Origin: Neisseria mucosa
GTDB lineage: Bacteria > Pseudomonadota > Gammaproteobacteria > Burkholderiales > Neisseriaceae
Reading direction: 5' to 3'
DNA: 64,000 nt
NCBI GenBank assembly: GCA_003028315.1
Contig: CP028150.1
Span: 372,001-436,000 of the forward strand
Shown: one piece after another, positions 25,377 to 34,169 of the stretch
How positions within the stretch are numbered: position 1 is the first letter of the stretch
How the letters are laid out: each line of letters opens with the position of its first letter
The notes under the pieces: model-generated
What the model was told of the DNA's origin: nothing
Database searches by the model: none
Seen by the model: the letters and a program-made list of their open reading frames with translations, nothing else
Translations under genes and position numbers: made by a program

Positions 25377-26402
25377 TTACTCAGATTCCGTTTGCGCCAA
25401 TTCCTCCGCCGCTTTTTGAACCATGTCTGGCGTGAGTTTGTTCAGGCAGTCGGTGTGTCCCAACGGGCATTCGCGTTTGAAGCAGGGCGAGCATTCGAGG
25501 TGCAGGCTGACGATTTTGGCTTTTTGGCTCAAGGGCGGGGTGTGGTCGGGGCTGGATGAGCCGTAGGCGGCGACGAGTTTGCGGTCGAGGGCGGCGGCGA
25601 GGTGCATCAGGCCGCTGTCGTTGCAGACGACGGTGTCGGCGCAGGAGAGCAGGTCAATCGCTTCGGAAAGGTTGGTTTTGCCGCAAAGGTTGGTGCAGAG
25701 GTCGTCTGAAAGGCGGTTGATTTCCTCGGCGATGTCGAAATCTTTTTGCGAGCCGAACAGCCAAACCTGCCAGCCTTCCGCCAAATAGCGGCGGCCGAGT
25801 TCGGCAAAATGGCGTGCGGGCCAGCGTTTGGCGGGGCCGTATTCCGCGCCCGGACAGAAGGCGAGAACGGGTTTGTCCGTGGCCAAGCCGTATTTGGCAA
25901 GCGCGGCGGCGCGGCTTTCGGGGGAAATGGTGAAACGCGGGTTATCGGAATGTCCGTTGAAGTCCACCTGCGTCGGATGGGCGAGGGCGGTGTAGCGGTC
26001 GACCATCAGGGGCAGGGTGGCTTTGTCGAGTTTGCGGATGTCGTTCAATAAAAAATAACGCGATTCGCCGACGTAGCCGGTGCGCTGCTTGATGCCGGTG
26101 GCGAAGGCAATGAGGGCGGATTTGAGCGAGCCGGGCAGGACGATGACTTGGTCGTAACCCTGTTTGCCCAGTTCGCGCCCGATGCGCCAGCGTTTTTTCA
26201 GTTCCAACGCGCCGTGTCCGAACGGGTTTTCGATGACGCGGCTGATTTCGGGCATACGCTCGAACACCGCCATCGACCATTTGGGCGCGAATGCGTCTAT
26301 GGTGCAGCCGGGATGGAGTTCGTGCAGGCGGCGGTAAAGCGGCTGGGTCATGACGCAGTCGCCGATCCAGCTCGGGGTGATGATGAGGATTTTTTTGGAC
26401 AT
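25377..26402 (-). CDS. waaF: ADP-heptose--LPS heptosyltransferase II
   Basis: Adds the second heptose to the lipooligosaccharide inner core on the cytoplasmic face of the inner membrane. The 341-residue GT9 protein starts KKILIITPSWIGDCVMTQPL (the heptosyltransferase N-terminal signature with the catalytic Asp) and has the donor-site segment FCPGAEYGPAKRWPARHFAEL and CNDSGLMHLAAALDRKLVAAYG with PDHTPP. The start at 26402 removes a 41-residue extension that reads through a DUS hairpin. Length agrees with neisserial RfaF. Confidence 0.93.
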   Translation of the reverse strand: MSKKILIITPSWIGDCVMTQPLYRRLHELHPGCTIDAFAPKWSMAVFERMPEISRVIENPFGHGALELKKRWRIGRELGKQGYDQVIVLPGSLKSALIAFATGIKQRTGYVGESRYFLLNDIRKLDKATLPLMVDRYTALAHPTQVDFNGHSDNPRFTISPESRAAALAKYGLATDKPVLAFCPGAEYGPAKRWPARHFAELGRRYLAEGWQVWLFGSQKDFDIAEEINRLSDDLCTNLCGKTNLSEAIDLLSCADTVVCNDSGLMHLAAALDRKLVAAYGSSSPDHTPPLSQKAKIVSLHLECSPCFKRECPLGHTDCLNKLTPDMVQKAAEELAQTESE

Positions 26403-26445
26403 GGTGGTAGGGTAGGTTTGTATTGCGCGATATTGTAGCCGATTT

Positions 26446-26485
26446 AAAAAGGTCGTCTGAAAAACATTTTCAGACGACCTTTTTG
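26446..26485. terminator. DUS hairpin terminator upstream of waaF
   Basis: AAAAAGGTCGTCTGAAAAACATTTTCAGACGACCTTTTT; ends transcription of the cold-shock/Excalibur gene before waaF. Confidence 0.85.
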
Positions 26486-26497
26486 CATTGTGGGCGA

Positions 26498-27163
26498 TTA
26501 ATGCCAACGGCTGTCGTTTTCGCACGGAATACCGTCATGATCACCGTCCATTTTGGTATTTGGGCAGTTTTTGATAAAAAATTCCGCCTCTTCCAAAGAA
26601 TTCATTTGAGAACAGTGCTGACGACCGTCGCATTTGAATGCAGTGGTAGTGTCGGTGGTGGCAGCGGAGCCGGTTGAGGCAGTTGAACCATGTTTGAAAG
26701 CAGTACGCCCGCTTGCCGCGTCTTTCCATGCCTTGCGTTCGGCTTTCATCTTTTCGGCAACTTCGGACACCATTGTAACCGGTGCAGCCGCTGTTGCTTC
26801 CTGTACCTGACGGCGGTATTCCTGCCAATAGTTCCAGCCGAACCATCCGCCTGCGGCAAAGAGGGCAATGACGGGGATGATCCACAGGAGTTTGGAAAAG
26901 GCTGCTTTAAAAGGCTCGGGCTCGGGGGCGAAAAAGTCGGCTTCGCCGATGCAGTCGGAAGCGAAGCAGATGTTTTCCGCTTCGTCGCGCCCGCGTCTGC
27001 CTTTGATAATTTCAAACGATACACGCTGACCTTCGGCGGGCGGGTGCGGCAGCGTGGTGAAGGCGGAGAGCGGGGCGAATATTTCTTTGCCCATGTTTTC
27101 TTCCCGGATGGCTCCGAACCTCCGATTGTCGTTCCAGCGGATGATGGTTCCGTAATGACGCAT
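26498..27163 (-). CDS. Cold-shock domain / transmembrane / Excalibur domain protein
   Basis: A 221-residue protein with three parts. Residues 1-70 form a cold-shock-like OB fold (GTIIRWNDNRRFGAI, GKEIFAPLSAF, GQRVSFEI). Residues about 90-112 are one membrane helix (LLWIIPVIALFAAGGWFGW). After a linker, residues about 175-221 are an Excalibur calcium-binding domain, with CDGRQHCSQM...AEFFIKNCP, then MDGDHDGIPCE, whose Asp-rich loop resembles an EF hand. The architecture implies a cytoplasmic nucleic-acid-binding head and a periplasmic Ca2+-binding tail. The start at 27163 matches the cold-shock N-terminus. Function unknown. Confidence 0.85.
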   Translation of the reverse strand: MRHYGTIIRWNDNRRFGAIREENMGKEIFAPLSAFTTLPHPPAEGQRVSFEIIKGRRGRDEAENICFASDCIGEADFFAPEPEPFKAAFSKLLWIIPVIALFAAGGWFGWNYWQEYRRQVQEATAAAPVTMVSEVAEKMKAERKAWKDAASGRTAFKHGSTASTGSAATTDTTTAFKCDGRQHCSQMNSLEEAEFFIKNCPNTKMDGDHDGIPCENDSRWH

Positions 27164-27415
27164 TTTATCTATATAGAATAGTTGTTGTTTAGGTCGGTAT
27201 TTTAAACGAAATATATAAATGGACAAGGGGAGGGGTTGATATTTATATGTAAATTTCGGGTTTTAAAGTTAAGAAAGATATTTTTGAAAACAGGTTGTTA
27301 ATATTTTTATGATTTTATGGGAGCTTTGTTGTTGTCGTGCCGGGGTCGTCTGAAAACTCGTCTTCATGTTTTAGCGAACGTGCTTTATCCGCTTTCAGAC
27401 GACCTGTGCGATGCA

Positions 27416-29032
27416 TCAAAGCAAAGACTGCTGCCGCACGATGGCGCGGATGACGGCGCGGTTTGGATGCAGGGCGGTGCGCAGGCGTTGGGACAGGGGC
27501 TGGGGCAGGCCGAGGATGTCGGCGGCAATGGCGGCGGCGCAGACGGGGGCGGTGGCGAGTCCGCGCGTGCCGTGTGCGGTATTGATGTAGGCGTTCGGCA
27601 GGTAGGGGCAGGGGACGTTGTCGAGGCGGTAATTTTTGTCCAACGCGAGTTTGGCGTAGGCGGTCTGCATGGCAGCGATGTCGCCGAGCGCGCCGACGAC
27701 GGGCAGGTGGTCGGGGCTGTCGCAGCGCAGGGCGGCGTGTCCTTGCGGTTTTGCAAAGGGGTCGTCTGAAAACGAGTAAAGAGAGTTTTGCTCAAACAAT
27801 GATTGCGCCAATGGCGGGTTGAGCTGTTGCAGGGCGGCGCGGTTGGCGGCTTCTTCGTGCGGGTGCCAAGCATCGTCGTTGCTGTTGAGGACGAAGGTTG
27901 CGCCGTAGCAGTGTTGCCCTTGCCAGCTCGGGCTGATGTAGCTTTCACCGGATAGGGCGCAGCGCAGGCGTGTGGAAAAACTGCTTGCCGCCGCTACGCC
28001 GGTTTGCCCGCGGATTTGGCGGAACGGTAGGGCGGAGACGTTGGCATCGGCGGCGTTCGGGCTGTGTGCGCCCATGCAGTAAATGATGTGGGTTGCGCTG
28101 AAGCTGCCGCGCGGGGTGTGTGCCGTCCAGTTTGCGCCGTCGTATTCGGTAGCGGATAAGGGCGTGTCTTCATGCAACGCAATCAGCGGGTGATTCAGCA
28201 AGGCGCGGACGACGGCGGGTGGGTTCAGCCATACGCCCTGCGGCCAGTAGAGGCCGTCTGAAAAGACGTCTATGCCTGCGATTTGCGCGGCTTCGTCGGC
28301 GGACACGCTGCGGTAAAGGTGGGCGTGATGCTGTTGCAAACCCAATGCCTGATTGCGTTTGCGTTCAGCTTCGTCAAAATTAAGATGCAACACGCCGTCG
28401 CCGCCCCATGCGTCGGAATCGGGCAATAGGTCTTGCAGCAGGCGGCGGGTGTAGCCGTAGCCTGCCAGCAGCAGTTCGGTCTGCTCGGTGTCGTGCGGCG
28501 AGATTTTGGCGTAGAGCAGCCCTTGGCGGTTGCCGCTGCCGCCTTGCGCCGCTTTGCCCGCTTCCAAAACGGTAACGCGCACGCCGTGTTCCGCCAGCTT
28601 GCGCGCGGTCGCGGCACCGGCTATGCCTGCGCCGATAACCAGCGCGTGTTCGGGCAGAGTGGTGGCTTGGGGTCGTCTGAACCAAGGTTTGACGGGCTTG
28701 GGTGAGACTTGCGGCACGGCTTCGGTCTGCCATTCGATAGGGTCGAAATGTTCGTGCAGGCTGTCGGCGCGGTGCGGCGGGACAAGCCAGATATGTACGT
28801 CGGGCAACAGGTTTTCCAGAAAGTTGACGCTGTTGAACTGAAGGCATTTCACGGCTTGGTCTAGGCGGTTTTTCAAACGGCCTTCTAGCTCGGTCGGTGC
28901 ATCGGAAAAAGGAAAATCGGGAATGCGGTTTTCGGTCAGGCAGGCAACCAGATGCAGCGGCGCAGGATGAGTTTCGATCACGCGGGCAAGTTCGGCGGGG
29001 GCGGGCGGGGTGTTCCAAGCGAGGATGGGCAT
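27416..29032 (-). CDS. mnmC: FAD-dependent 5-carboxymethylaminomethyl-2-thiouridine(34) oxidoreductase MnmC
   Basis: Oxidase step in modifying the wobble uridine of certain tRNAs: it removes the carboxymethyl group from cmnm5(s2)U34. The 538 residues carry the DAO-type FAD fold: dinucleotide motif VIGAGIAGAATARKLAEHG at about residue 130, and the C-terminal GTRGLATAPVCAAAIA FAD-binding segment. The fused N-terminal methyltransferase of enterobacterial MnmC is absent; instead there is a ~120-residue divergent leader. This oxidoreductase-only form is usual in Neisseria as far as I know, so the methylation step must be done by another enzyme. Confidence 0.9.
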   Translation of the reverse strand: MPILAWNTPPAPAELARVIETHPAPLHLVACLTENRIPDFPFSDAPTELEGRLKNRLDQAVKCLQFNSVNFLENLLPDVHIWLVPPHRADSLHEHFDPIEWQTEAVPQVSPKPVKPWFRRPQATTLPEHALVIGAGIAGAATARKLAEHGVRVTVLEAGKAAQGGSGNRQGLLYAKISPHDTEQTELLLAGYGYTRRLLQDLLPDSDAWGGDGVLHLNFDEAERKRNQALGLQQHHAHLYRSVSADEAAQIAGIDVFSDGLYWPQGVWLNPPAVVRALLNHPLIALHEDTPLSATEYDGANWTAHTPRGSFSATHIIYCMGAHSPNAADANVSALPFRQIRGQTGVAAASSFSTRLRCALSGESYISPSWQGQHCYGATFVLNSNDDAWHPHEEAANRAALQQLNPPLAQSLFEQNSLYSFSDDPFAKPQGHAALRCDSPDHLPVVGALGDIAAMQTAYAKLALDKNYRLDNVPCPYLPNAYINTAHGTRGLATAPVCAAAIAADILGLPQPLSQRLRTALHPNRAVIRAIVRQQSLL

Positions 29033-29095
29033 AGCGGGGTCGTCTGAAAAAGTGGGGAAACAGATAAAGGTATCTCAGTAATTTTTATCGTCTTT

Positions 29096-29251
29096 TATAG
29101 TGGATTAACTTTAAACCAGTACGGCGTTGCCTCGCTTTAGCTCAAAGAGAACGATTCTCTAAGGTGCTGAAGCACCAAGTGAATCGGTTCCGTACTATCT
29201 GTACTGTCTGCGGCTTCGTCGCTTTGTCCTGATTTTTGTTAATCCACTATA
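29096..29251. repeat. Correia repeat enclosed element (CREE), 156-bp full-length form
   Basis: Begins TATAGTGGATTAACTTTAAA and ends TTTTTGTTAATCCACTATA. The inner part contains the AGAGAACGATTCTCT palindrome and GGTGCTGAAGCACC, as in the long IHF-site form. It lies in the 366-bp gap between mnmC and nadK, with a dRS3 half (about 29290) and a DUS hairpin at 29351-29395. Confidence 0.95.
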
Positions 29252-29350
29252 TTATCAATTTTTAGTGTAAATGATTGATGAATTTTGTTATTCCAGCCTG
29301 CGCGGGAATGACGGGATATGCGTATTTGGGATTTGAACGGATGGTTATTA

Positions 29351-29395
29351 AAGGTTGTCTGAAAACTGGGCAATTGGGTTTCAGACGACCTTTTG
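29351..29395. terminator. DUS hairpin terminator after nadK
   Basis: AAAGGTTGTCTGAAAACTGG with TTTCAGACGACCTTTT; one arm carries a C-to-T change. Abuts the nadK stop. Confidence 0.75.
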
Positions 29396-29398
29396 CGT

Positions 29399-30289
29399 TT
29401 ATACGAGCTGTTCGCCCCAGTGGAGTTTTTGGCGCAGGGTTCGGAAGTATTGGTAGTCGGTAGGATGGAGGATGCGCAGGGGGTTGTGGTAGCGGCGGAT
29501 GATGATGCGGTCGAGGTTTTGCACGTCGATAAAGGATTGTCCGTCGAAATGGACGCGGGCATCGCCGCTTTGGGTAACGAGGATTTCGATTTCGGAGGTA
29601 TCGGGGATGGCGATGGGGCGGTTGGTCATGGATTGGGGGCAGATAGGCACGAGGGTGAAGGCGTGCAATCCTGCCTGCATGATGGGGCCGCCGGCGGCTA
29701 GTGAGTAGGCGGTGGAGCCGGTGGGGGTGGAGACGATGAGGCCGTCGGAGCGTTGGGTATAGACGAATTCTTGGTTGATGAAGACTTCGAACTCTATCAT
29801 TTGTCCGGCACCGCCGCGCGAGAGGACGGCGTCGTTGAGGGCAAGGGCGCGGTGAAAGGTTTGTCCGTCGCGGACGAGGGCGGCTTCGATGAGGATGCGT
29901 TCTTCGGGCAGGTATTTGCCTTCGAGGACGGGCAGCAGCTCTCCGGTCATGTTTTCGCGGGGGATTTGGGTGAGGAAGCCTAAATGCCCTTGGTTGATGC
30001 CGATAACGGGTACGGCGCGGGGGGCGATTTCGCGGGCGACGGAGAGGAATGTGCCGTCGCCGCCGAGGACGATGACGAGGTCGCAGTGTTTGCCCAAGTC
30101 GGATTTGCTGACGATGTGGCAGCCGACGGTGTCTTGAACATAGATGCAGCGTTCTTCTATTCCGATTTCGTCCAGATAGACGGTGAGGCCGTGTCCCTGC
30201 AGGAAGTGGATGAGGGTGTGGGCGGTGTTTTGGATTTCGGGGGTATTGGGGCGGGTTACGATACCGATGTTGTGAAACGGGCTGTTCAT
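29399..30289 (-). CDS. nadK: NAD kinase
   Basis: Phosphorylates NAD to NADP. The 296-residue protein shows the catalytic GGDGT motif (VIVLGGDGTFLSVAREI), NQGHLGFLT, LNDAVLSRG and SDGLIVSTPTGSTAYSLAAGG, the full NadK signature set. The start at 30289 (MNSPFHNIGIVTRPN) is preferred over the ATG two codons upstream. Downstream of the UbiJ-like gene on the same strand, with only 21 bp between, so the two may be co-transcribed. Confidence 0.97.
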   Translation of the reverse strand: MNSPFHNIGIVTRPNTPEIQNTAHTLIHFLQGHGLTVYLDEIGIEERCIYVQDTVGCHIVSKSDLGKHCDLVIVLGGDGTFLSVAREIAPRAVPVIGINQGHLGFLTQIPRENMTGELLPVLEGKYLPEERILIEAALVRDGQTFHRALALNDAVLSRGGAGQMIEFEVFINQEFVYTQRSDGLIVSTPTGSTAYSLAAGGPIMQAGLHAFTLVPICPQSMTNRPIAIPDTSEIEILVTQSGDARVHFDGQSFIDVQNLDRIIIRRYHNPLRILHPTDYQYFRTLRQKLHWGEQLV

Positions 30290-30310
30290 AGGCATGGGGT
30301 CGTCTGAAAA

Positions 30311-30883
30311 TTAGTCTATCCAGATATCGCGTTCGAGCCGGTCGAGGCGTTCGTTGAGGCGGGCGACGTCGTCGCGCAGTTTGTCCACTTCTTCCATCCA
30401 GGCGGACAGGGTGGTGGCGTCGATAACGGGGGATTCGGGTTCGCGGGAAAAGTCGCTGATTTGCTCGGCTATGCTTTGTCCGATTTTTTTGACGGTTTGC
30501 CCGATGTTTGCGGCGCGTTCGCTGATGCTGCCTGCGAGTGAGTCGCCGAAGATGCGGGCGAGGTCGTCTGAAGCGTAGTAGCGCAGGCTGCCGAGTATGG
30601 GCAGGACGGTCATGCCGAGCATGAGGTCGCCTTCGAGGCTGATGTCGCCGACACCAGGTTCTTGTCCGGTTAGGATTTTGCGGATGGCGCTTTGGTGGAA
30701 GGTGATGAGGGTGTCGGCGGGTTGGTCGGCGGTTTCGAGGAAGCCGTCGTGATTGATGCGTCCGGTCAGTCCGAATCCGGCGAGGTTGAGGCTCAGGGTT
30801 TTACCTGACAGGCGGGACAGGTCTTGTTGATGTTCCGGATTTTGCTGTATCAGGTGGTTGATAACGGGAAATAGGGCGGACAT
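30311..30883 (-). CDS. ubiJ: SCP2-domain protein, UbiJ-like ubiquinone biosynthesis accessory factor
   Basis: A 190-residue soluble protein. Residues about 5-115 look like an SCP2 lipid-binding domain (LSGKTLSLNLAGFGLTGRI, ISLEGDLMLGMTVLPIL), and the C-terminal quarter is a charged coiled coil (EEVDKLRDDVARLNERLDRLERDI). This is the architecture of UbiJ, which with UbiK helps the soluble Ubi complex handle hydrophobic intermediates. Identification is by domain layout; sequence identity to E. coli UbiJ is expected to be low. Confidence 0.75.
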   Translation of the reverse strand: MSALFPVINHLIQQNPEHQQDLSRLSGKTLSLNLAGFGLTGRINHDGFLETADQPADTLITFHQSAIRKILTGQEPGVGDISLEGDLMLGMTVLPILGSLRYYASDDLARIFGDSLAGSISERAANIGQTVKKIGQSIAEQISDFSREPESPVIDATTLSAWMEEVDKLRDDVARLNERLDRLERDIWID

Positions 30884-30993
30884 AGGGTGTTCTCGATACT
30901 TTCGGGCTTGGGGTTGTTAAGTAAGACTGTGTTTTTTGGTTTTGGTTTTGCCGCTGCCGAAAGGTCGTCTGAAACGGTTGCGGAGCGCCAATT

Positions 30994-31788
30994 TTACAGG
31001 CTTAATCCGTCGGCGGAAACGGTATTTACAATTTTGCCGCTGCTGGTGTCATCAGGAGCGAAATCGGGCGGCGAAAGTCCGAGTTTGGCGGCTTCGGAGG
31101 TATAAAAATCGCGGCGGGTCGGGTGGCGCGGTTCGACGATGTTGCGGATGCGCCTGCCGTTTGGATGGAGGGTCGTCTGAAACAGGGTTTCGACGGCAAT
31201 GTCGCGGTGGACGATATTGACGGGCCGGTTGCCACCCGGGATGTTTTGTTTTTGAACGAGACGGCTGACGGGATGGCGTTCGGCGCAATAAAGCCCGCCC
31301 AGCCGCAGGATGTCGATGTTAGGCACGCCGCTGTCGAGCAGGTATTGTTCGGCGGCGAGGATTTGGCGGGCAGACTCGGTTTTCGGGTCGGGTGTGGCAG
31401 TTTCGTCGCATTCGCGCGCTTTATCGCCGTAAACACTGGTGCTGCTGGTGAAAATCAGATGCTGCACATTGCACGCTCGGGCAAGTTCTGCCCATTGTTT
31501 GACGGTATCGGCGTAATGCGTCAGCGAGGATGGAGGCAAAAGGCAGAACCAAACGGGTTTGTCGGCGTGGTGCTGCCAAAAGCTTGTATCGCGGGCAAGG
31601 TTCGTGCTTTGAAACACGCTGTCTTGATTGAGGTCGAGGGTGTCGAGGTGTATGGGCAGATTAATATCGTCCGAAGTCAGGCTGCGCTTGACGGCGGCGA
31701 CGCGGCTGCCGTTTTCGTAAAGTTTCTGCGCCAAAGGACGGCCGAGGTAGCCTAGGCCTAAGATAGATGCGTCGGGGGAAGTATTCAT
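30994..31788 (-). CDS. SDR family NAD(P)-binding protein (YeeZ-like)
   Basis: A 264-residue extended-SDR-type protein: N-terminal glycine motif ILGLGYLGRPLAQKL (GxGxxG), then LIFTSSTSVYGD holding the Ser and Tyr of an SDR active site, though the Lys of YxxxK is not in its usual place. Resembles nucleoside-diphosphate-sugar epimerase-like proteins such as YeeZ, of unknown substrate. A DUS occurs inside the coding region (about 31171). Confidence 0.75.
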   Translation of the reverse strand: MNTSPDASILGLGYLGRPLAQKLYENGSRVAAVKRSLTSDDINLPIHLDTLDLNQDSVFQSTNLARDTSFWQHHADKPVWFCLLPPSSLTHYADTVKQWAELARACNVQHLIFTSSTSVYGDKARECDETATPDPKTESARQILAAEQYLLDSGVPNIDILRLGGLYCAERHPVSRLVQKQNIPGGNRPVNIVHRDIAVETLFQTTLHPNGRRIRNIVEPRHPTRRDFYTSEAAKLGLSPPDFAPDDTSSGKIVNTVSADGLSL

Positions 31789-31800
31789 GCTGTTGATGGT

Positions 31801-32940
31801 TCAGATGTAGTCTTTTACGTTCGGGCTTCTGCCGAACACGGCTTCGTGCGATTGGCGGATACAGAGCCGGTTGAACATGACGCGTTGGGTTTGGTCGCCG
31901 TCGATAATCTTCACTTTGCCTTGCAGTTTCGGCGCGTCATGATGGAAAGTATTTTTAAAATCGTGCCAGCGTGCGGCTTGCAGATGGACGACGGCAAACA
32001 TATCGTGGGAAATATTGACGCCGATGCTGATGAGTTCGGACGATGCCTGAATGCAGAAACCGCTGTCGCCGAAGAGGCACAGCCCCGTATCGTCGGGATA
32101 GCGGAACAGCTCGATTTTCACGGCTTGAGGTTCGGCAAAAACGGCGCAGAACAACCGCTCAAACAGCGACGGTTGTGAAACGCCTTCGCTCAACATGCCA
32201 TACAGCCCTGAGAGCCAGTTGACATAGCCGAGAAAGGAAAAATGGAAATCCTGCATGATGGATTCGATGCGTTTCGGGTCGCGGCGGCTGATGAGGCTGA
32301 CGAACTCGAATCCCGCTTCGGGGAGCCGTGAGCGCAGGACTTGAAGCAGGCGGTAGGCAAACGGGTTTTGATGGTTGCGGGGATTGCGCAAAATGCCGAG
32401 GAATTTGAGCCGCAGCACGCGCCACAGCGCGTCAGGAACTTTGACTGAATCGGTTTTATCCAAACCCGCTTTGCTTGTTTTGGCGAAACTCGCTTCGCTC
32501 GTTTTCAGACGACATCCGGGCAGCGTGCGCAGGTGTTCGCAGGCATCTTCGTAGCCGCTTTCGTGGCGGTTGAACCAGCTTTCGAGGTTGTATTGGTTGC
32601 CGGTGTTTTCAACGAAAGTCAGCGTGTAGAGGTTTTTCGCCGCCAGATTGCCGATGATGTTGACGCTTGCCGCTTCGGGCGGGGCGGCCGGTTTGGCGGC
32701 GTGTTTGCGTTTTTTCCTTTCATCATGCTGCTGATGGGGATGAGTGCCAAACAAGGATAGGGGTAGCCGGTAAACATTTTGGTTTTGTGGGCTGACTTGG
32801 GGATTGTGCGCATGCTGCCGTTGCTCGGTTTGGGCGATATAGTGGTGTTCCTTGGTCGGATTCGCCGTCAAAAGCGCATAGGGCTTACTGCTGCCTTCGG
32901 GGAGCGGCTGGTCGCCTAGGATGAAAACTTGTCGGGTCAT
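31801..32940 (-). CDS. Hypothetical protein
   Basis: A 379-residue protein I do not recognise. No signal peptide or clear membrane segment. Residues 50-95 are low-complexity, His/Gln/Lys-rich, and a DUS-derived stretch (CRLKTSEASFAKTSKAG) lies near residue 145. The C-terminal half is better structured (PDALWRVLRLKFLGILRNP..., FHFSFLGYVNWLSGLYGML, FCAVFAEPQAVKIELFRYPDD). It ends 12 bp before the SDR gene start, so co-transcription is likely. Possibly Neisseria-specific. Confidence 0.7.
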   Translation of the reverse strand: MTRQVFILGDQPLPEGSSKPYALLTANPTKEHHYIAQTEQRQHAHNPQVSPQNQNVYRLPLSLFGTHPHQQHDERKKRKHAAKPAAPPEAASVNIIGNLAAKNLYTLTFVENTGNQYNLESWFNRHESGYEDACEHLRTLPGCRLKTSEASFAKTSKAGLDKTDSVKVPDALWRVLRLKFLGILRNPRNHQNPFAYRLLQVLRSRLPEAGFEFVSLISRRDPKRIESIMQDFHFSFLGYVNWLSGLYGMLSEGVSQPSLFERLFCAVFAEPQAVKIELFRYPDDTGLCLFGDSGFCIQASSELISIGVNISHDMFAVVHLQAARWHDFKNTFHHDAPKLQGKVKIIDGDQTQRVMFNRLCIRQSHEAVFGRSPNVKDYI

Positions 32941-33044
32941 GGCTTGGGAAAGGTCGTCTGAATGTGCCGATTATAGTTTATCGGGGCGAAAGTATTCAAA
33001 ATCCCTGCAATAGATTGGAATGCAGGTTTTATGGCCGATTGAAA

Positions 33045-33201
33045 TATAGTGGATTAAATTTAAATCAGGACAAGGCGACGAAGCCGCAGACAGTACAGAT
33101 AGTACGGAACCGATTCACTTGGTGCTTCAGCACCTTAGAGAATCGTTCTCTTTGAGCTAAGGCGAGGCAACGCCGTACCGGTTTAAAGTTAATCCACTAT
33201 A
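33045..33201. repeat. Correia repeat enclosed element (CREE), ~157-bp full-length form
   Basis: TATAGTGGATTAAATTTAAA ... TTTAAAGTTAATCCACTATA, containing the same inner palindromes as the copy at 29096 but in the opposite orientation. It accounts for most of the 354-bp gap between the hypothetical gene and gloB; the rest holds single DUS copies. Confidence 0.95.
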
Positions 33202-33294
33202 AAAGGGCTGTCATTCCCGTCTGTGTTTATACAGCGACGGGATAAGGGATCAATTGCTTTGGTTTGAATTGGCTGGATTGAGTTTTCAGACGAC

Positions 33295-34044
33295 CTAAAA
33301 CCGGTTTTTCAATTCCCGCAGCGCGGCGAACACTTCCAAACCGCTGTCCAGTTGCTTCCCTACCAATTCCTCAACCCGTTCGCGGACTTGGGGCAAATCG
33401 ACCCGTAAAAACGGATTGATTTTGCGTTCATGCGCAAGGGTTACGGGCAGGGTCGGCGTATGTTCCGCCGCGCGTAAAGCCGCTTGAATATCGGGATTCT
33501 CCGGTTCGATAAATTCGGCGAAACGCAGATTGGCGGCGGTGTATTCATGCGCAGGATAAAACAGCGTGTCTTCGGGCAACTGATTGAATCTTTGGAAACT
33601 GTCGTACAACTCTTCTATCGTTCCCGTAAACACCCTGCCGCAGCCGGCGGAGAATAAGGTATCGCCGCAGAAAACGTGCAGACCTTCGGCGTTTTCCAAA
33701 AGATAGCTGACGTGGCGGTCAGTATGGCCGGGCGTCGCCCACACGGTAACCAGCCCGTTGCCGAAGGGAAACTGCGTACCTGCCGTTACCGTATGCGTTG
33801 CCACATCGATATCCGCCTCGCCGTACACAGGCGATTCCATAAAGCCGTTTTTGAGTGATTGGACTCCGCCGATATGGTCGTGATGCAGATGGGTAACCCA
33901 CGTTTGCGCCAGCATCAGGCGGTTGCGGACGAGGAATACCAAAACGGGCGTGGCATCGGACGGATCGACGCAGGCGGCGTGGTTGCCGTCTTGAATCATC
34001 CAAATGTAGTTGTCGTTTAGGGCTTGGACGGGTGTAATTTTCAT
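33295..34044 (-). CDS. gloB: Hydroxyacylglutathione hydrolase (glyoxalase II)
   Basis: Hydrolyses S-D-lactoylglutathione in methylglyoxal detoxification. The 249-residue metallo-beta-lactamase-fold protein has the binuclear metal motif THLHHDHIGG, the second-shell His in TPGHTDRHVSY, the Asp in FCGDTLFSAGCGR, and the metal His plus substrate Tyr region in YPAHEYTAANLRFA; all ligands are present. The start at 34044 (MKITPVQALNDNYIW) is the family start. The stop codon lies next to a DUS. gloA, the preceding pathway step, is at the far end of the window. Confidence 0.95.
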   Translation of the reverse strand: MKITPVQALNDNYIWMIQDGNHAACVDPSDATPVLVFLVRNRLMLAQTWVTHLHHDHIGGVQSLKNGFMESPVYGEADIDVATHTVTAGTQFPFGNGLVTVWATPGHTDRHVSYLLENAEGLHVFCGDTLFSAGCGRVFTGTIEELYDSFQRFNQLPEDTLFYPAHEYTAANLRFAEFIEPENPDIQAALRAAEHTPTLPVTLAHERKINPFLRVDLPQVRERVEELVGKQLDSGLEVFAALRELKNRF

Positions 34045-34090
34045 GATGTGGTTTTCTGACTTGGAAATAGCAGATTTTAGCTGATGATGA

Positions 34091-34134
34091 AAAGGTCGTC
34101 TGAAAATCTTGAACAAGTTTTCAGACGACCTTTT
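34091..34134. terminator. DUS hairpin between the minor pilin gene and gloB
   Basis: AAAAGGTCGTCTGAAAATCTTGAACAAGTTTTCAGACGACCTTTT. Confidence 0.8.
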
Positions 34135-34169
34135 ATATGAACGGAGAAGAATGCGGCAGCAGGTTCGGA

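Noticed and set aside
29096..29251. A small IS or gene remnant at the TATAGTGGATTAA elements
   Set aside because: Size, ends and inner palindromes match Correia elements, which encode no protein.
30354..30578. Short plus-strand frames opposite the UbiJ-like gene
   Set aside because: Shadow frames of a clear SCP2/coiled-coil protein.
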